NCBI GenBank assembly: GCA_022563315.1 | Contig: JADFNO010000015.1 | Coordinates: forward strand, 1-38,541 | Reading direction: 5' to 3' | Source of the DNA: Planctomycetota bacterium | GTDB taxonomy: Bacteria > Planctomycetota > Phycisphaerae > Phycisphaerales > SM1A02 | Length of the DNA: 38,541 bases | Shown here: positions 8,479 through 17,350 of the stretch, one piece after another | Layout: every line of letters begins with the position of its first letter | Position numbering within the stretch: position 1 is the first letter of the stretch | The notes under the pieces: model-generated | Told to the model about the DNA's origin: nothing | The model's database searches: none | What the model saw: only the letters and a program-made list of their open reading frames with translations | Translations under genes and position numbers: made by a program

Positions 8479-10497
8479 TCAAGTGAAGTTATAGGAAGTC
8501 CACCGCTCGTCAACGCGCTGTTTGATCTCGTCACACATCTCCATGTATGGCGGATAGTCCCGCACGCGTTGGTCATTGCGCTCATCACCGGGCAACTTCT
8601 TCGTCGCGTCGAACCCGATGCGATGATCGCGCGCGACCATATCTCGGCCGGGGTCGGTGTTCGCGCAGAAGTGAAAGAGCACTTGCTCCCAGTCTTGAAC
8701 GTTGATCGAGTCATTGACCGCGATAACAAAATCAGCGTCGCATGCTTGCCACACCGTCTCGATCGCCGAGACTCCCTGTCCCGGCTGGGTCTTGCTGAGC
8801 GCGACAAACACGCATCGCCCGCGACCGAACGGCGGGGCAGCGGCGTCGACGATATCGGCCCGTCCGATGACTTTGTTCAATTCCATAGCAAGCTGTGACG
8901 AATCGTGCCTTCGCGATCCGCCCCCCACGGGCACGCCGCGCACTTCTTCTCCGGGCCAGGCGCGCGTGGCATCGATCCCGAGCTTGTGCCCAGCCCCCAA
9001 CCGCGGTGCGGCATGATCCAGAATATCCAGCGGGCCGTTGACCAACTCGAGGTCGCGCTTGAAGTCGCAGTGGTCAAAGATCGCGCCCAGCACCGCCGAT
9101 TCATCATGCACGTTCACATCATCGTCAACGACAATGATGAACTTCGTCCAGGACATTTGCCCGGCCCCCCACACCGCGTGCATGACGCGCCGAGCCTGTA
9201 GCGGATACGCCTTGGTGATCTTGATGAACGCGCAATTGTGGAAGCAGCCAAACCGCGGCAGATGGTAATCCGCGATATCGGGAATGATCATTTTCAGCAG
9301 GGGCAGGAAGATGCGCTCCGTCGCTTTGGCGAGGTAGTAATCTTCTTGGGGCGGCGGCCCGACGACGGTGGCGGGAAAGACGGCGTTGCGGCGATGGGTG
9401 ACGGCAGTGACGTCCATAATCGGATACCGGTCCGGCATGGAGTAGTAACCGGTGTGATCGCCGAACGGCCCTTCGAGGATCGCGCCGGGCCCGAGCGGTT
9501 CGCCGTGTCGCGGGTCGTACCCGATGTCGCCGCACGCGGTGCTCACATACCCTTCGATTACGATCTCGCTGTTGGCCGGCACCCATAGCGGTACGGTCTG
9601 AGCACGAACCAGCGGAATACCGCGGCCGTTGAGGAACCCCGCCATCAACAGTTCGCTCATACCAGGAGGTAACGGCGCGGTCGCTGCATACGGCAGCACC
9701 GATTCGCCGCCGAAGCAGATGGCGATCGGCATAGGCTTGCCCTTGCGCTTCCACGACCGCCAGTGCGCAGCCCCATCGTGATGCACGTGCCAGTGCATGC
9801 CGAGGTGCGTTGCATCCAACAGCGGCGCACGATACATGCCGATGTTGTGACTCGCCGGCTTGGCGACGCCCTCATCATCCGCATGGATCGTGTGCATGCC
9901 CGCGATGGTGATGTAGCGCCCTTCGCCCTCGGCCGTCCCTGCTTGCTCGGCGCTCATCGCGAAACCGACCGCCGCCGGATCACCATCCAGCGGCCAGCAC
10001 TTGATCATCGGCAGACGCCGTAGATCAACTTCGCCACGCTTCGTAAGTCGGACGACGTCCTGGCACACGCCGCGACGAACTCGCCTCGGCGGCGTGCGCA
10101 ACAGCGGCAGGAACATCTTTGCCTTGCTCAGCAAGTCCCGTAGTGATCGAGGCGGCTGCGGTTTGGTCAGGGCGGCGATGCGCTGTGCGATCGACTCGAA
10201 GCCGTCCCGTCCGGTGCACCCCAGCGCCATCTCCATTCGGTGATACGAACCGAACACATTGATCGCCAAGGGGAAGTCGCAGCCCTCGACCTTATCAAAT
10301 AACAGCGCCTTACCCCCCTGCCCGCAGTGGTCCGGGTCGAACGATGCCGCAGCAAGACTCGGCGTCGAGCACGGCAACTTGCTCTGGCGATCGGCGAGTT
10401 CGGTGATCTCCAGAATGGGCGAGACCGTCGCCGTAACGCGATGCAATTCGCCGGCGGCGTCGAGCACCTTGAGAAAATCTTGAAGCGTGCGAGACAT
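8479..10497 (-). CDS. UbiD-family prenylated-FMN decarboxylase
   Basis: Reversible aromatic-acid decarboxylase fold that uses prenylated FMN. Residues 217-246 contain the cofactor-binding signature HNIGMYR followed by MHWHVHHDGAAHW. EGPFGDHTGYYS (342-353) and VVDDDVNVHD (456-465) supply the acidic active-site region. At 672 residues it is longer than E. coli UbiD (497). There is an insert near 325-340, and a C-terminal section that repeats the end of the catalytic domain (FVIAVNDSINVQDW, then IGFDATKKLPGDE, echoing VVDDDVNVHD and LGIDATRAWPGEE). In such bacteria the likeliest job is menaquinone synthesis, but the substrate cannot be read from sequence and no other quinone gene is nearby. The partner UbiX is not in the window. 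Confidence 0.88.
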   Translation of the reverse strand: MSRTLQDFLKVLDAAGELHRVTATVSPILEITELADRQSKLPCSTPSLAAASFDPDHCGQGGKALLFDKVEGCDFPLAINVFGSYHRMEMALGCTGRDGFESIAQRIAALTKPQPPRSLRDLLSKAKMFLPLLRTPPRRVRRGVCQDVVRLTKRGEVDLRRLPMIKCWPLDGDPAAVGFAMSAEQAGTAEGEGRYITIAGMHTIHADDEGVAKPASHNIGMYRAPLLDATHLGMHWHVHHDGAAHWRSWKRKGKPMPIAICFGGESVLPYAATAPLPPGMSELLMAGFLNGRGIPLVRAQTVPLWVPANSEIVIEGYVSTACGDIGYDPRHGEPLGPGAILEGPFGDHTGYYSMPDRYPIMDVTAVTHRRNAVFPATVVGPPPQEDYYLAKATERIFLPLLKMIIPDIADYHLPRFGCFHNCAFIKITKAYPLQARRVMHAVWGAGQMSWTKFIIVVDDDVNVHDESAVLGAIFDHCDFKRDLELVNGPLDILDHAAPRLGAGHKLGIDATRAWPGEEVRGVPVGGGSRRHDSSQLAMELNKVIGRADIVDAAAPPFGRGRCVFVALSKTQPGQGVSAIETVWQACDADFVIAVNDSINVQDWEQVLFHFCANTDPGRDMVARDHRIGFDATKKLPGDERNDQRVRDYPPYMEMCDEIKQRVDERWTSYNFT

Positions 10498-10641
10498 CGC
10501 CGAAAAGCATACTCGGCCGTGCCGATCGGCGGCGGCGACCGGGCTCGAAGCGTCCGGCGCACCTGGCCGAGCGTGAAATGGCGACCGCGCTTTCCCTGAT
10601 AAGATCGTGGGTAGGATGCGCCTGGGGCAGGAGTCGGGTTC

Positions 10642-11640
10642 TTGGACGGATCAAACGGCCAGTTTGCGATCGATCTCCACCATGTAGAGAAGATCTACAA
10701 GGGGAAGGTCCATGCCTTGCGCGGGATCGAGATGCGGGTCCATCACGGCGAGATCTTCGGGCTGCTGGGTCCCAATGGGGCCGGCAAGACCACGCTGGTC
10801 AAGATCATGATGACGGTGGTGCGCCCGACCAAGGCTCGGGGCACGGTGCTGGGGCAACCCGTCGGCCACAAACCCACGCTGGCTCGAGTCGGCTACCTGC
10901 CGGAGCATCATCGGTTTCCACAATACCTGACCGGTCGGCAGGTGTTGGAGTTCTACGCGGCGTTAGCCAAGGTCGATCGCAAGACGCGCCGCAAGCGTTC
11001 GTTGTCTCTGCTGGATCTGGTCGGCATGAAGGAATGGGGCAACAAGAAAATCGCGACGTATTCCAAAGGCATGATGCAGCGGGTGGGCTTGGCTCAAGCA
11101 TTGATGAATGACCCGGATTTGATCGTGCTTGATGAGCCAACCGACGGCGTCGATCCAGTCGGCCGGCGCGACATTCGCGATGTCCTCGTGAAACTCAAGG
11201 CCAAAGGCAAGACGGTTTTTCTCAACAGCCATCTGCTAAGTGAATTAGAGATGGTTTGTGATCGCGTCGCGATTCTCGTCCAAGGCAATGTCGCCACCCA
11301 AGGAACCATCGAAGATCTGACGGCTGAGAGTCAGCGGTATGAGATCGAGATCGATGGTGGAACGCCTACGTGGCTGAACGAGTTTGCCGATCTGCGCGCC
11401 GAGTCGGGCTCGAGCGGCCGGACCGTGCTTATTCTGCGCGGATCTGATCCAAGTAAGGTGCAGCCCATCATCGATCGTTTGCGCAGTACGAACCAGACGA
11501 TCCATTCCATCAAGCCGGTGCGCGAAAGTCTTGAAGATCTGTTCATGCGTGCGGTGACGAATCCGGAAACGGGCGAAGTGTTTGCACCCGGCGCGGCGGT
11601 GACAAGACGACCAACAGCGAAGGCGAGACAACGCTCATGA
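10642..11640 (+). CDS. ABC transporter ATP-binding protein
   Basis: ATPase subunit of an ABC-2 type exporter, 332 residues. Walker A is GPNGAGKTT, the signature is YSKGMMQRVGLAQAL, Walker B with the following loop is LIVLDEPTDGVDP, and the H-loop is NSHLLSE. The last 100 residues form the usual accessory domain of exporter-type ATPases. The start is TTG at 10642, supported by GGAG eight bases before it; no ATG fits before Walker A. Its last four bases (ATGA) are shared with the start of the permease gene, so the two are co-translated. The substrate is unknown; this architecture is common for lipid, drug, antibiotic and gliding-type exporters. Confidence 0.9.
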   Translation: MDGSNGQFAIDLHHVEKIYKGKVHALRGIEMRVHHGEIFGLLGPNGAGKTTLVKIMMTVVRPTKARGTVLGQPVGHKPTLARVGYLPEHHRFPQYLTGRQVLEFYAALAKVDRKTRRKRSLSLLDLVGMKEWGNKKIATYSKGMMQRVGLAQALMNDPDLIVLDEPTDGVDPVGRRDIRDVLVKLKAKGKTVFLNSHLLSELEMVCDRVAILVQGNVATQGTIEDLTAESQRYEIEIDGGTPTWLNEFADLRAESGSSGRTVLILRGSDPSKVQPIIDRLRSTNQTIHSIKPVRESLEDLFMRAVTNPETGEVFAPGAAVTRRPTAKARQRS

Positions 11641-12746
11641 CGCAAACGCTCGCACTGTTTGTTGACGCCTACCGCCAGTTGAACGCCCGGAAGATGTTCT
11701 GGGTCACAATGCTTCTCTCCGCCGTTGTGTTGAGCGTGCTTTTCGCCGTTAGTATCAGCGAAAACCCCGATGCCACGTCACTCTTTGATAGTCGTCATCT
11801 CAAACTCATGTTCTGGGATACGCCGTTCCCGGTTCCTCCGGGGATGGAACTCGAAACACTGCTCAAAGGAACGTTCCTTACCATAGGATTGGGACTTTGG
11901 CTGACGTGGGCCGCGGCTATTCTCGCGCTCATCTCGACGGCGAGCATCATCCCAGATTTCCTCAGCGCCGGCTCGATCGATTTGATCCTCTCCAAGCCAA
12001 TCGGGCGCTTGCGCGCGTACCTTACGAAGTACGCGGGCGGATTGTTGTTTGTGGCAATACAAGTGACGGTCTTCTCGGCCGCTGCGTTCTTGATCATCGG
12101 ATTTCGGACCGGTGCTTGGGAATTCGGACTGTTCATCGCAGTTCCGCTGGTCGTGGCGTTCTTCAGTTATTTGTTCAGCGTCTGCGCACTCGTCGGCACC
12201 GTTACGCGCTCCGCCATCACCTCACTGCTGGTTACGATGCTCTTTTGGTTGCTACTTTTCGCGGCCAATTTCTCCGACGAAGCCCTGGCAATGCCGCGCG
12301 TCGCCAACGAGATCTATGTCCAGAAGCTGGAGGAAAAAGCAGACGAGCTTCGTACTTCAGAGGCCCAAGACGCATCCATCCGACTCGTTGTCCTTGAGTC
12401 CCAACTCCAAGAAGCGATTGCCTCACGCGATCTGTGGCGTCGCTGGCACGGCCTGATCGTCGGGATGAAAACCTCATTGCCCAAGACGAGCGAGACGATC
12501 GGCCTCATGGAACGATGGTTGATCGAGATTGTGGATTTGCCCGACACCGGTGATGAGCCCAACGCGCAGATTCCGTTCATAACCCCCAAGATGCGGGCCG
12601 CAGGAGTGCGGAGCAATACTGTGGCTAGGCGGGTACAGGAGATCTACCGAGATCGTTCCGCACTATGGGTGCTCGGCACGTCGTTCATCTTCGAGGGGAT
12701 CGTTCTTGGGCTTGCGTGTATCATCTTCGTCCGCCGAGATTACTGA
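11637..12746 (+). CDS. ABC-2 type transporter permease
   Basis: Integral membrane partner of the preceding ATPase, 369 residues. Hydrophobic helices lie near residues 20-42, 75-105, 130-150, 158-182, 188-208 and 342-362. A roughly 130-residue polar, partly coiled-coil section (YVQKLEEKADELRTSEAQD and beyond) between the last two helices is probably periplasmic. Unlike many ABC-2 permeases, this large loop sits before the final helix. Translation is coupled to the ATPase by ATGA overlap. The 3' end overlaps the converging proC gene by seven bases. No substrate can be inferred. Confidence 0.85.
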   Translation: MTQTLALFVDAYRQLNARKMFWVTMLLSAVVLSVLFAVSISENPDATSLFDSRHLKLMFWDTPFPVPPGMELETLLKGTFLTIGLGLWLTWAAAILALISTASIIPDFLSAGSIDLILSKPIGRLRAYLTKYAGGLLFVAIQVTVFSAAAFLIIGFRTGAWEFGLFIAVPLVVAFFSYLFSVCALVGTVTRSAITSLLVTMLFWLLLFAANFSDEALAMPRVANEIYVQKLEEKADELRTSEAQDASIRLVVLESQLQEAIASRDLWRRWHGLIVGMKTSLPKTSETIGLMERWLIEIVDLPDTGDEPNAQIPFITPKMRAAGVRSNTVARRVQEIYRDRSALWVLGTSFIFEGIVLGLACIIFVRRDY

Positions 12747-13537
12747 TCCAACTCCGCGCTGCGATCGTGCGCTGCTTTGATCGCCTCACGGACGATCGCC
12801 GGCAGATCGCGCCGAAGTATCACTTCCATCGCCGCTTGTGTTGTTCCGCCGGGACTTGTTACAACTCGGCGTAATTCAGCCGCGTCCTCGTCCGCCTCAA
12901 CGAGCAGTTTCCCGGCGCCACAGATCGTCTGATTCACAAGCAACTGCGCAGTCGCCTGATCCATCCCCAGATCGACGGCGGCCTGTTGCATCGCCTCGGC
13001 CAGAAGAAAAACATACGCAGGCCCCGATCCGCTCACGGCCGTGACCGTGTGCATCAATGACTCGTCCACGATCGTCGTTCGTCCAAGCGAGTCGAAGATC
13101 GCAACGGCCAACGCTTCATCACCTGCGTTGGCGCCCTGTCCCAACGCGATCGCCGTCATGCCCGCGCCAATGCGGCACGGCGTATTGGGCATCACGCGCA
13201 CGATTCGGGCATGCTCACCAAGCGCCGCGCGAATGACACGGCTGCTCAATCCCGCCATGATCGAAATCACGACCTTCGGCTCGGGCAACGGTCCAATCAC
13301 GGTTGCGATGTTGGTAAACACCTGCGGTTTGACCGCAAGCATGATCTGTTCGCAACCAACAGCCGAGGCCGGATCTTCCGTGGTCGTGCAGCCGAGACAT
13401 GCCAGTTCCTGGCGACGCATGGGATCGATCTCGGCCACGAGCACGTCGCCGGACTTCATGATGCCGGCCGCGATCGATCCACGAACGATCGCCTGTCCCA
13501 TGTTGCCCCCGCCGATGATGCCGAGTCGATGAGTCAT
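12740..13537 (-). CDS. proC: Pyrroline-5-carboxylate reductase
   Basis: Last step of proline synthesis: NAD(P)H-dependent reduction of 1-pyrroline-5-carboxylate in the cytoplasm. The N-terminal Rossmann motif GIIGGGNMGQA follows the start at once. Conserved MPNTPCRIGAGMTA and the C-terminal dimer/active-site elements SGPAYVFLLAEAMQQAAVDLGM (split by position) and VTSPGGTTQAAM are present. About 265 residues, the family norm. The ATG at 13537 is chosen because it lies three codons before the Rossmann strand; the open frame extends further upstream without homology. The gene is single, flanked by genes on the other strand. Confidence 0.95.
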   Translation of the reverse strand: MTHRLGIIGGGNMGQAIVRGSIAAGIMKSGDVLVAEIDPMRRQELACLGCTTTEDPASAVGCEQIMLAVKPQVFTNIATVIGPLPEPKVVISIMAGLSSRVIRAALGEHARIVRVMPNTPCRIGAGMTAIALGQGANAGDEALAVAIFDSLGRTTIVDESLMHTVTAVSGSGPAYVFLLAEAMQQAAVDLGMDQATAQLLVNQTICGAGKLLVEADEDAAELRRVVTSPGGTTQAAMEVILRRDLPAIVREAIKAAHDRSAELDQ

Positions 13538-13701
13538 GGCAAGACGAGAAGATACCACGATCAGTCCGAGCGAGCGTGGTTGCAAACTGAATCGAGAGCC
13601 AAGACATCGGCGGAGGTCCGGGCGACTATCCCGCTGGCGCCTCGGTGCCTACACTGACGGCCGGTTGGGGCCGGACCGCTTGGAACCGGAGTCGCGAGTC
13701 G

Positions 13702-14700
13702 ATGGCCAAGACAAGTCGATACGGCAGCACGTACACGCTTGCGTTCGAGCAGCCGGTCATTGAGTTGGACAAGCAGATTCAGCTGCTGAAGGATCGGTCC
13801 AACTCCGCGGCGTACGCCGACGAGTTGGCCGGCCTCGAGACCAATCGCAAGCGCCTGCTTGAGAAGCTGTACCAGGAACTGACGCCGTGGGACGTCGTGA
13901 TGGTGGCGAGGCATCCACAGCGCCCGCAAACATCGGACTACATCCAGATGATGTGCCACGATTTCTGCGAGCTGCACGGCGATCGATGTTTCGGCGACGA
14001 CCCGGCGATCATCACGGGCTTCGGCCGGATCGGCCCGCACAAGATCATGATCATCGGGCACCAAAAAGGCCGAACGACGCAGGAAAAAATCGCCTGCCAC
14101 TTCGGCTGCGCGCATCCGGAGGGATACCGCAAGGCGCTTCAAAAGATGAAGCTGGCGGAGAAATTCGGCTTGCCGATCTTGACGCTCATCGACACCCCCG
14201 GGGCGTACCCCGGCTTGAAAGCCGAAGAGCGCGGCCAAGCCGAGGCCATCGCCGTCAATCTCCGGGAGATGAGCCGACTCCGAACGCCGATCGTCTGTGT
14301 CGTGATCGGCGAGGGCGGGTCCGGAGGCGCGCTGGGCATCGGCGTAGGGGATCGGGTGGCGATGCTAAGGTTTGCCTGGTACTCAGTCATTAGTCCCGAA
14401 GGTTGTGCAGCAATCCTGTGGAAGGAATCCAACGAGCAAACAAACATCGCCGCCGCGTCGGCGTTAGCGCTGACGTCCCTGGACAATCTTTCCAACGGCT
14501 TGATTGATGATGTCATCCCCGAGCCGCCGACCGGAGCGCACCGCGATCCGCAAGCCGCGGCCAAGCAGTTGCAAATGTGGATCGTTGATCGAATACGTGA
14601 ACTGAAACGGTTCAAGCCCGAGACGTTGGTGCAGCGGCGCTATGAGAAGCTTCGCAAGATCGGCGAGGTGGCGTTGGCAGGCACGCCGCCCTCGCATTGA
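13702..14700 (+). CDS. accA: Acetyl-CoA carboxylase carboxyltransferase subunit alpha
   Basis: Carboxyltransferase alpha subunit. With AccD it moves CO2 from biotin-BCCP to acetyl-CoA to make malonyl-CoA for fatty acid synthesis. The sequence shows the AccA N-terminal helices (FEQPVIELDKQIQLLK), a crotonase-type core (KFGLPILTLIDTPGAYPG) and GEGGSGGALGIGVGDRVAML, then SVISPEGCAAILWK. 332 residues, close to the E. coli length of 319. The ATG at 13702 matches the family N-terminus; the frame is open for 19 more codons upstream with no conservation. accD is not adjacent. About 110 bases separate it from the DksA-like gene on the same strand, so co-transcription is possible but not shown. Confidence 0.96.
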   Translation: MAKTSRYGSTYTLAFEQPVIELDKQIQLLKDRSNSAAYADELAGLETNRKRLLEKLYQELTPWDVVMVARHPQRPQTSDYIQMMCHDFCELHGDRCFGDDPAIITGFGRIGPHKIMIIGHQKGRTTQEKIACHFGCAHPEGYRKALQKMKLAEKFGLPILTLIDTPGAYPGLKAEERGQAEAIAVNLREMSRLRTPIVCVVIGEGGSGGALGIGVGDRVAMLRFAWYSVISPEGCAAILWKESNEQTNIAAASALALTSLDNLSNGLIDDVIPEPPTGAHRDPQAAAKQLQMWIVDRIRELKRFKPETLVQRRYEKLRKIGEVALAGTPPSH

Positions 14701-14808
14701 CCAAGGCAATGGCTGTTCCTACGATAGCCGAGTTCTCGATCACCCCAGACCGCACAGCTTCTGTATGGGAAGGTTTTGCGTGTCGCGGCAGCGTGAGGTG
14801 CCCTTGGC

Positions 14809-15711
14809 GTGGCCAAAAAGAAGGTAACCAAGAAGAAATCCCGCCCCACCGCCCGCCGCGCCACAAGTCAGCGCGCCGCCCCGAAGCGAACCACGACAAA
14901 GAAGACCGCCAAGAAGCGGCCCACGCCGCGCGCGTCCGTAGCCGAATCCCCTAAGAAGACCGCCGCGGCCGAGACAACCCTCAAGAAGAAGCCCGCAACG
15001 AAGGCGTCAACCGCGCGCTCGACCAAGAGCGCGGCCACCAACGCCCCGAGCAAGCCATCCCCGTCAGCCCCGGCCAAGAAGTCGTTCTCGTCGAAAGCTT
15101 CATCCTCCCCCAAGCGCCGTTCCGCACGCGGCGGGAAAGCCCGGCTGGGGTCCAGCTCCGTCGCCGAAGCCGCCAGCGCTGCGTCGGCTGATGCGCAGGG
15201 ATATGTGTTCATCAACGGACGGCGGGTACGCATGATCACCACACGAAAGACGGCTGCGCCAACGAAGAAGCCGCGCACCGAAGCCGCGAGCAGCGTTCCC
15301 ATGGAGCCTGAACCAAAGCCGAGCAAGCCGATCAAGTCAAGGCTGTCCCCCAAGACGCTCAACGAGTACCAATCCTTGCTGCTGATCAAGCGAGCCGAGC
15401 TGGTCGGTGATCTCAGCGCAATGGAGGCGAAGGCGCTGCGGTCCGACGGCGGGAACCTTTCCAACGTGCCGATCCACATGGCGGATGTCGGCTCCGATAC
15501 CTATGACCAGGATTTCATGCTCGGGCTGGCCGAGAAGGAACGCGAACGTCTGCGCGAGATTGATGAGGCGTTGCGTCGGATCGACGACCGCACATACGGC
15601 GTTTGCCAGATGACCGGCAAGGCGATTCCCAAAGCCCGCCTCGCCGCCAAGCCGTGGGCGAAATACACCATAGAAGCCGCACGCGAGGTCGAGGCCGGCT
15701 GGGGCTCCTGA
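14809..15711 (+). CDS. DksA/TraR-like protein with long Lys/Ala-rich N-terminal tail
   Basis: 300 residues in two parts. Residues 1-170 are low-complexity and rich in Lys, Ala, Ser and Pro (for example AKKKVTKKKSRPTARR), resembling histone H1-like tails that bind nucleic acid. Residues 185-295 match the coiled-coil and C4-finger region of the DksA/TraR family: SLLLIKRAELVGDLSAME, then DQDFMLGLAEKERERLREIDEAL and YGVCQMTGKAIPKARL. Only one finger cysteine remains (Cys266), so a zinc site of the classical kind cannot form. DksA proteins bind the RNA polymerase secondary channel; whether this one does is inference. GTG start at 14809 with GAGG about ten bases upstream. The TGA stop overlaps the ATG of lspA by one base. 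Confidence 0.8.
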   Translation: MAKKKVTKKKSRPTARRATSQRAAPKRTTTKKTAKKRPTPRASVAESPKKTAAAETTLKKKPATKASTARSTKSAATNAPSKPSPSAPAKKSFSSKASSSPKRRSARGGKARLGSSSVAEAASAASADAQGYVFINGRRVRMITTRKTAAPTKKPRTEAASSVPMEPEPKPSKPIKSRLSPKTLNEYQSLLLIKRAELVGDLSAMEAKALRSDGGNLSNVPIHMADVGSDTYDQDFMLGLAEKERERLREIDEALRRIDDRTYGVCQMTGKAIPKARLAAKPWAKYTIEAAREVEAGWGS

Positions 15712-16406
15712 TGTCCGACCGATCTGAGCCCGGGAGCGCCGCCGTGCCGGAGACATCCGTCCGCGCGTCTCGCTCGGCTCGGGCGTGGCTTGTCCTGCTC
15801 ACCGTCCTGGCGATCGGACTCAGCGTGGACCTTGGGCTCAAACGATGGAGCTTTGAGACGCTCGCGAATGAGCCGGTGATTCTGGACCGCGAACAGCTCC
15901 TGCACGACCCGTATTGGCGAATTCCCCACCACGAAGCCTTCACCGTCATTCCACGTGTGCTGGAGTTGCACCTCGTTGAGAACCGCGGCGCCGTCTTCGG
16001 CATCGGCGTCGATCAGCGAATCTTCTTCATCGTGTTCACGATCGGCGCCCTGTTGGCGGCGCTCGTGGTCTTCTCGCGATGGACAACCAACAAATCCCAC
16101 ATGGCCCATATCGGCTTGGGGCTGATCCTGGCGGGGGGAATCGGCAACCTCTACGACCGCGTGCAATTCGGCGTCGTGCGCGACTTCCTGCATCTGTTCC
16201 CCGGCTGGGCCCTGCCGTTCGGCTGGCGCTGGCCGGGGGAATCCAATGAAGTCTTTCCCTGGGTGTTCAATATGGCCGACCTCATGCTCCTGGCCGGCAT
16301 GGGCATGCTTATGCTGCACCTCAATCGCAGGGATCGCCAACGACGCGCCGCACGCTCCCGCGCGGCTCAACAGGCCGACGATCAAACTCAGCCCGAGTCT
16401 ACCTGA
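15711..16406 (+). CDS. lspA: Lipoprotein signal peptidase (signal peptidase II)
   Basis: Aspartic membrane protease that removes signal peptides from prolipoproteins such as MltA in this window. Four hydrophobic segments lie near residues 24-42, 103-122, 132-147 and 184-204. The catalytic pair is Asp158 in GVVRDFL and Asp190 in FNMADLML, with GNLYDR just before the first. An extra hydrophobic/aromatic stretch (FPGWALPFGWRWPGESNE) separates the two catalytic motifs and makes the protein longer (231 residues) than the usual 160-170, together with long polar ends. ATG at 15711 overlaps the preceding stop as TGATG, so translation is coupled to the DksA-like gene. The 3' end overlaps truB by 19 bases. 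Confidence 0.93.
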   Translation: MSDRSEPGSAAVPETSVRASRSARAWLVLLTVLAIGLSVDLGLKRWSFETLANEPVILDREQLLHDPYWRIPHHEAFTVIPRVLELHLVENRGAVFGIGVDQRIFFIVFTIGALLAALVVFSRWTTNKSHMAHIGLGLILAGGIGNLYDRVQFGVVRDFLHLFPGWALPFGWRWPGESNEVFPWVFNMADLMLLAGMGMLMLHLNRRDRQRRAARSRAAQQADDQTQPEST

Positions 16407-17149
16407 CCAAACCGCCGCGTGTGGTCGTCGATCAACTGAAGCGCAGCGTCGATCGGAATGAGATCATGCTCGGTCAACGGATCGGGCACTTGCTCCAATA
16501 CAGCCGCAGCATCTTCAACAAACGGCCCCACGGCAAGGCGGCGCAGGCTGTGACAATGACCGCCCGTCCCCAACGCCTCCCCGATGTCACGAGCCAGGCT
16601 TCGAATGTACGTCCCCTTGCCGCAGTGCACGTACAGTTCCAGTTCAGGCCAGTCGTACCGGCGGATCTCAAGGCGATATACATCAACGGGCCGGGCCGGT
16701 ATCTCGACCGTCTCGCCTCGTCGAGAAAGCGCGTACGCCCGTTGCCCGCCGATCTTGATTGCGCTGCGTTGTGGGGGCCGTTGCATGATTCGGCCGGTGA
16801 ACTTCTCCAGCACCACTAGCACGTCTGATTCGGACGGTGGCTGCGCGACGTCCACTTCGGTCCGCTCGCCCTCCATGTCGTCCGTCGTGGTAAAGGCGGT
16901 CAGATCGATGACGGTGGCGTAGCGCTTGTCGGTGGCCATGAAGTGACTGATCTCTTTGGTCGCCTTGCCCAGCGCCAGGACGAGAACGCCGGTGGCCAGT
17001 GGATCGAGCGTGCCCGCGTGGCCGGTTCTCGTTCCGCCGGCTCTGGCGCGAACCACGTTGACCGCCGCCATCGAGCTTATCCCCAGCGGTTTGTCGACCA
17101 CCAGGATGCCGGTGACGACGGGTCGCGGTGGCTTGTTCGGCCGGCCCAT
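16388..17149 (-). CDS. truB: tRNA pseudouridine(55) synthase
   Basis: Makes pseudouridine at U55 of the T-loop in most tRNAs. The sequence opens with GILVVDKPLGISSMAAVN. The catalytic Asp49 lies in GHAGTLDPLATGVL, and the later conserved block GKGTYIRSLARDIGEALG is intact. 253 residues is short because the C-terminal PUA-like part is reduced, as in several bacteria. Convergent with lspA, overlapping by 19 bases. It sits just upstream, and divergent, of a tRNA gene pair. Confidence 0.95.
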   Translation of the reverse strand: MGRPNKPPRPVVTGILVVDKPLGISSMAAVNVVRARAGGTRTGHAGTLDPLATGVLVLALGKATKEISHFMATDKRYATVIDLTAFTTTDDMEGERTEVDVAQPPSESDVLVVLEKFTGRIMQRPPQRSAIKIGGQRAYALSRRGETVEIPARPVDVYRLEIRRYDWPELELYVHCGKGTYIRSLARDIGEALGTGGHCHSLRRLAVGPFVEDAAAVLEQVPDPLTEHDLIPIDAALQLIDDHTRRFGQVDSG

Positions 17150-17173
17150 GCCGATACACTAGAGCATTGTTGG

Positions 17174-17261
17174 GGACAGGTGTCCGAGCGGCTGAAGGAG
17201 CGGCACTGGAAATGCCGTGTGCGCGTTACGCGTACCGTGGGTTCGAATCCCACCCTGTCCG
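17174..17261 (+). tRNA. tRNA-Ser (anticodon GGA)
   Basis: An 88-nt class II tRNA. The acceptor GGACAGG pairs with CCTGTCC, and the anticodon stem CGGCA/TGCCG encloses CTGGAAA, giving anticodon GGA for TCC/TCT. A long variable arm (TGTGCGCGTTACGCGTACC region) marks it as Ser. The T-arm GTGGG TTCGAAT CCCAC is intact and the discriminator is G. No CCA is encoded. Confidence 0.95.
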
Positions 17262-17273
17262 CTTTTGAGTAGC

Positions 17274-17336
17274 GGTCAGCCGTCAGCGGTCAGCTGTCTG
17301 TCGGAGAAAGCTGATAGCTGATAGCTGATAGCTGAA
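17274..17336. repeat. Short tandem heptads in mirrored arrangement
   Basis: Between the two tRNA genes, about three 7-8 base units around TCAGC (GGTCAGC-CGTCAGC-GGTCAGC, 17274-17294) face four tandem copies of AGCTGAT-type heptads (17309-17336). The halves are roughly inverse complements (TCAGC against GCTGA), so transcripts could form a slipped hairpin. No coding potential. Confidence 0.6.
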
Positions 17337-17350
17337 CGCTTCTTCTCTCA

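Noticed and set aside
10642-12746. Antibiotic or lantibiotic exporter
   Set aside because: Only the generic ATPase and permease are present, with no precursor peptide or resistance gene; substrate left open.
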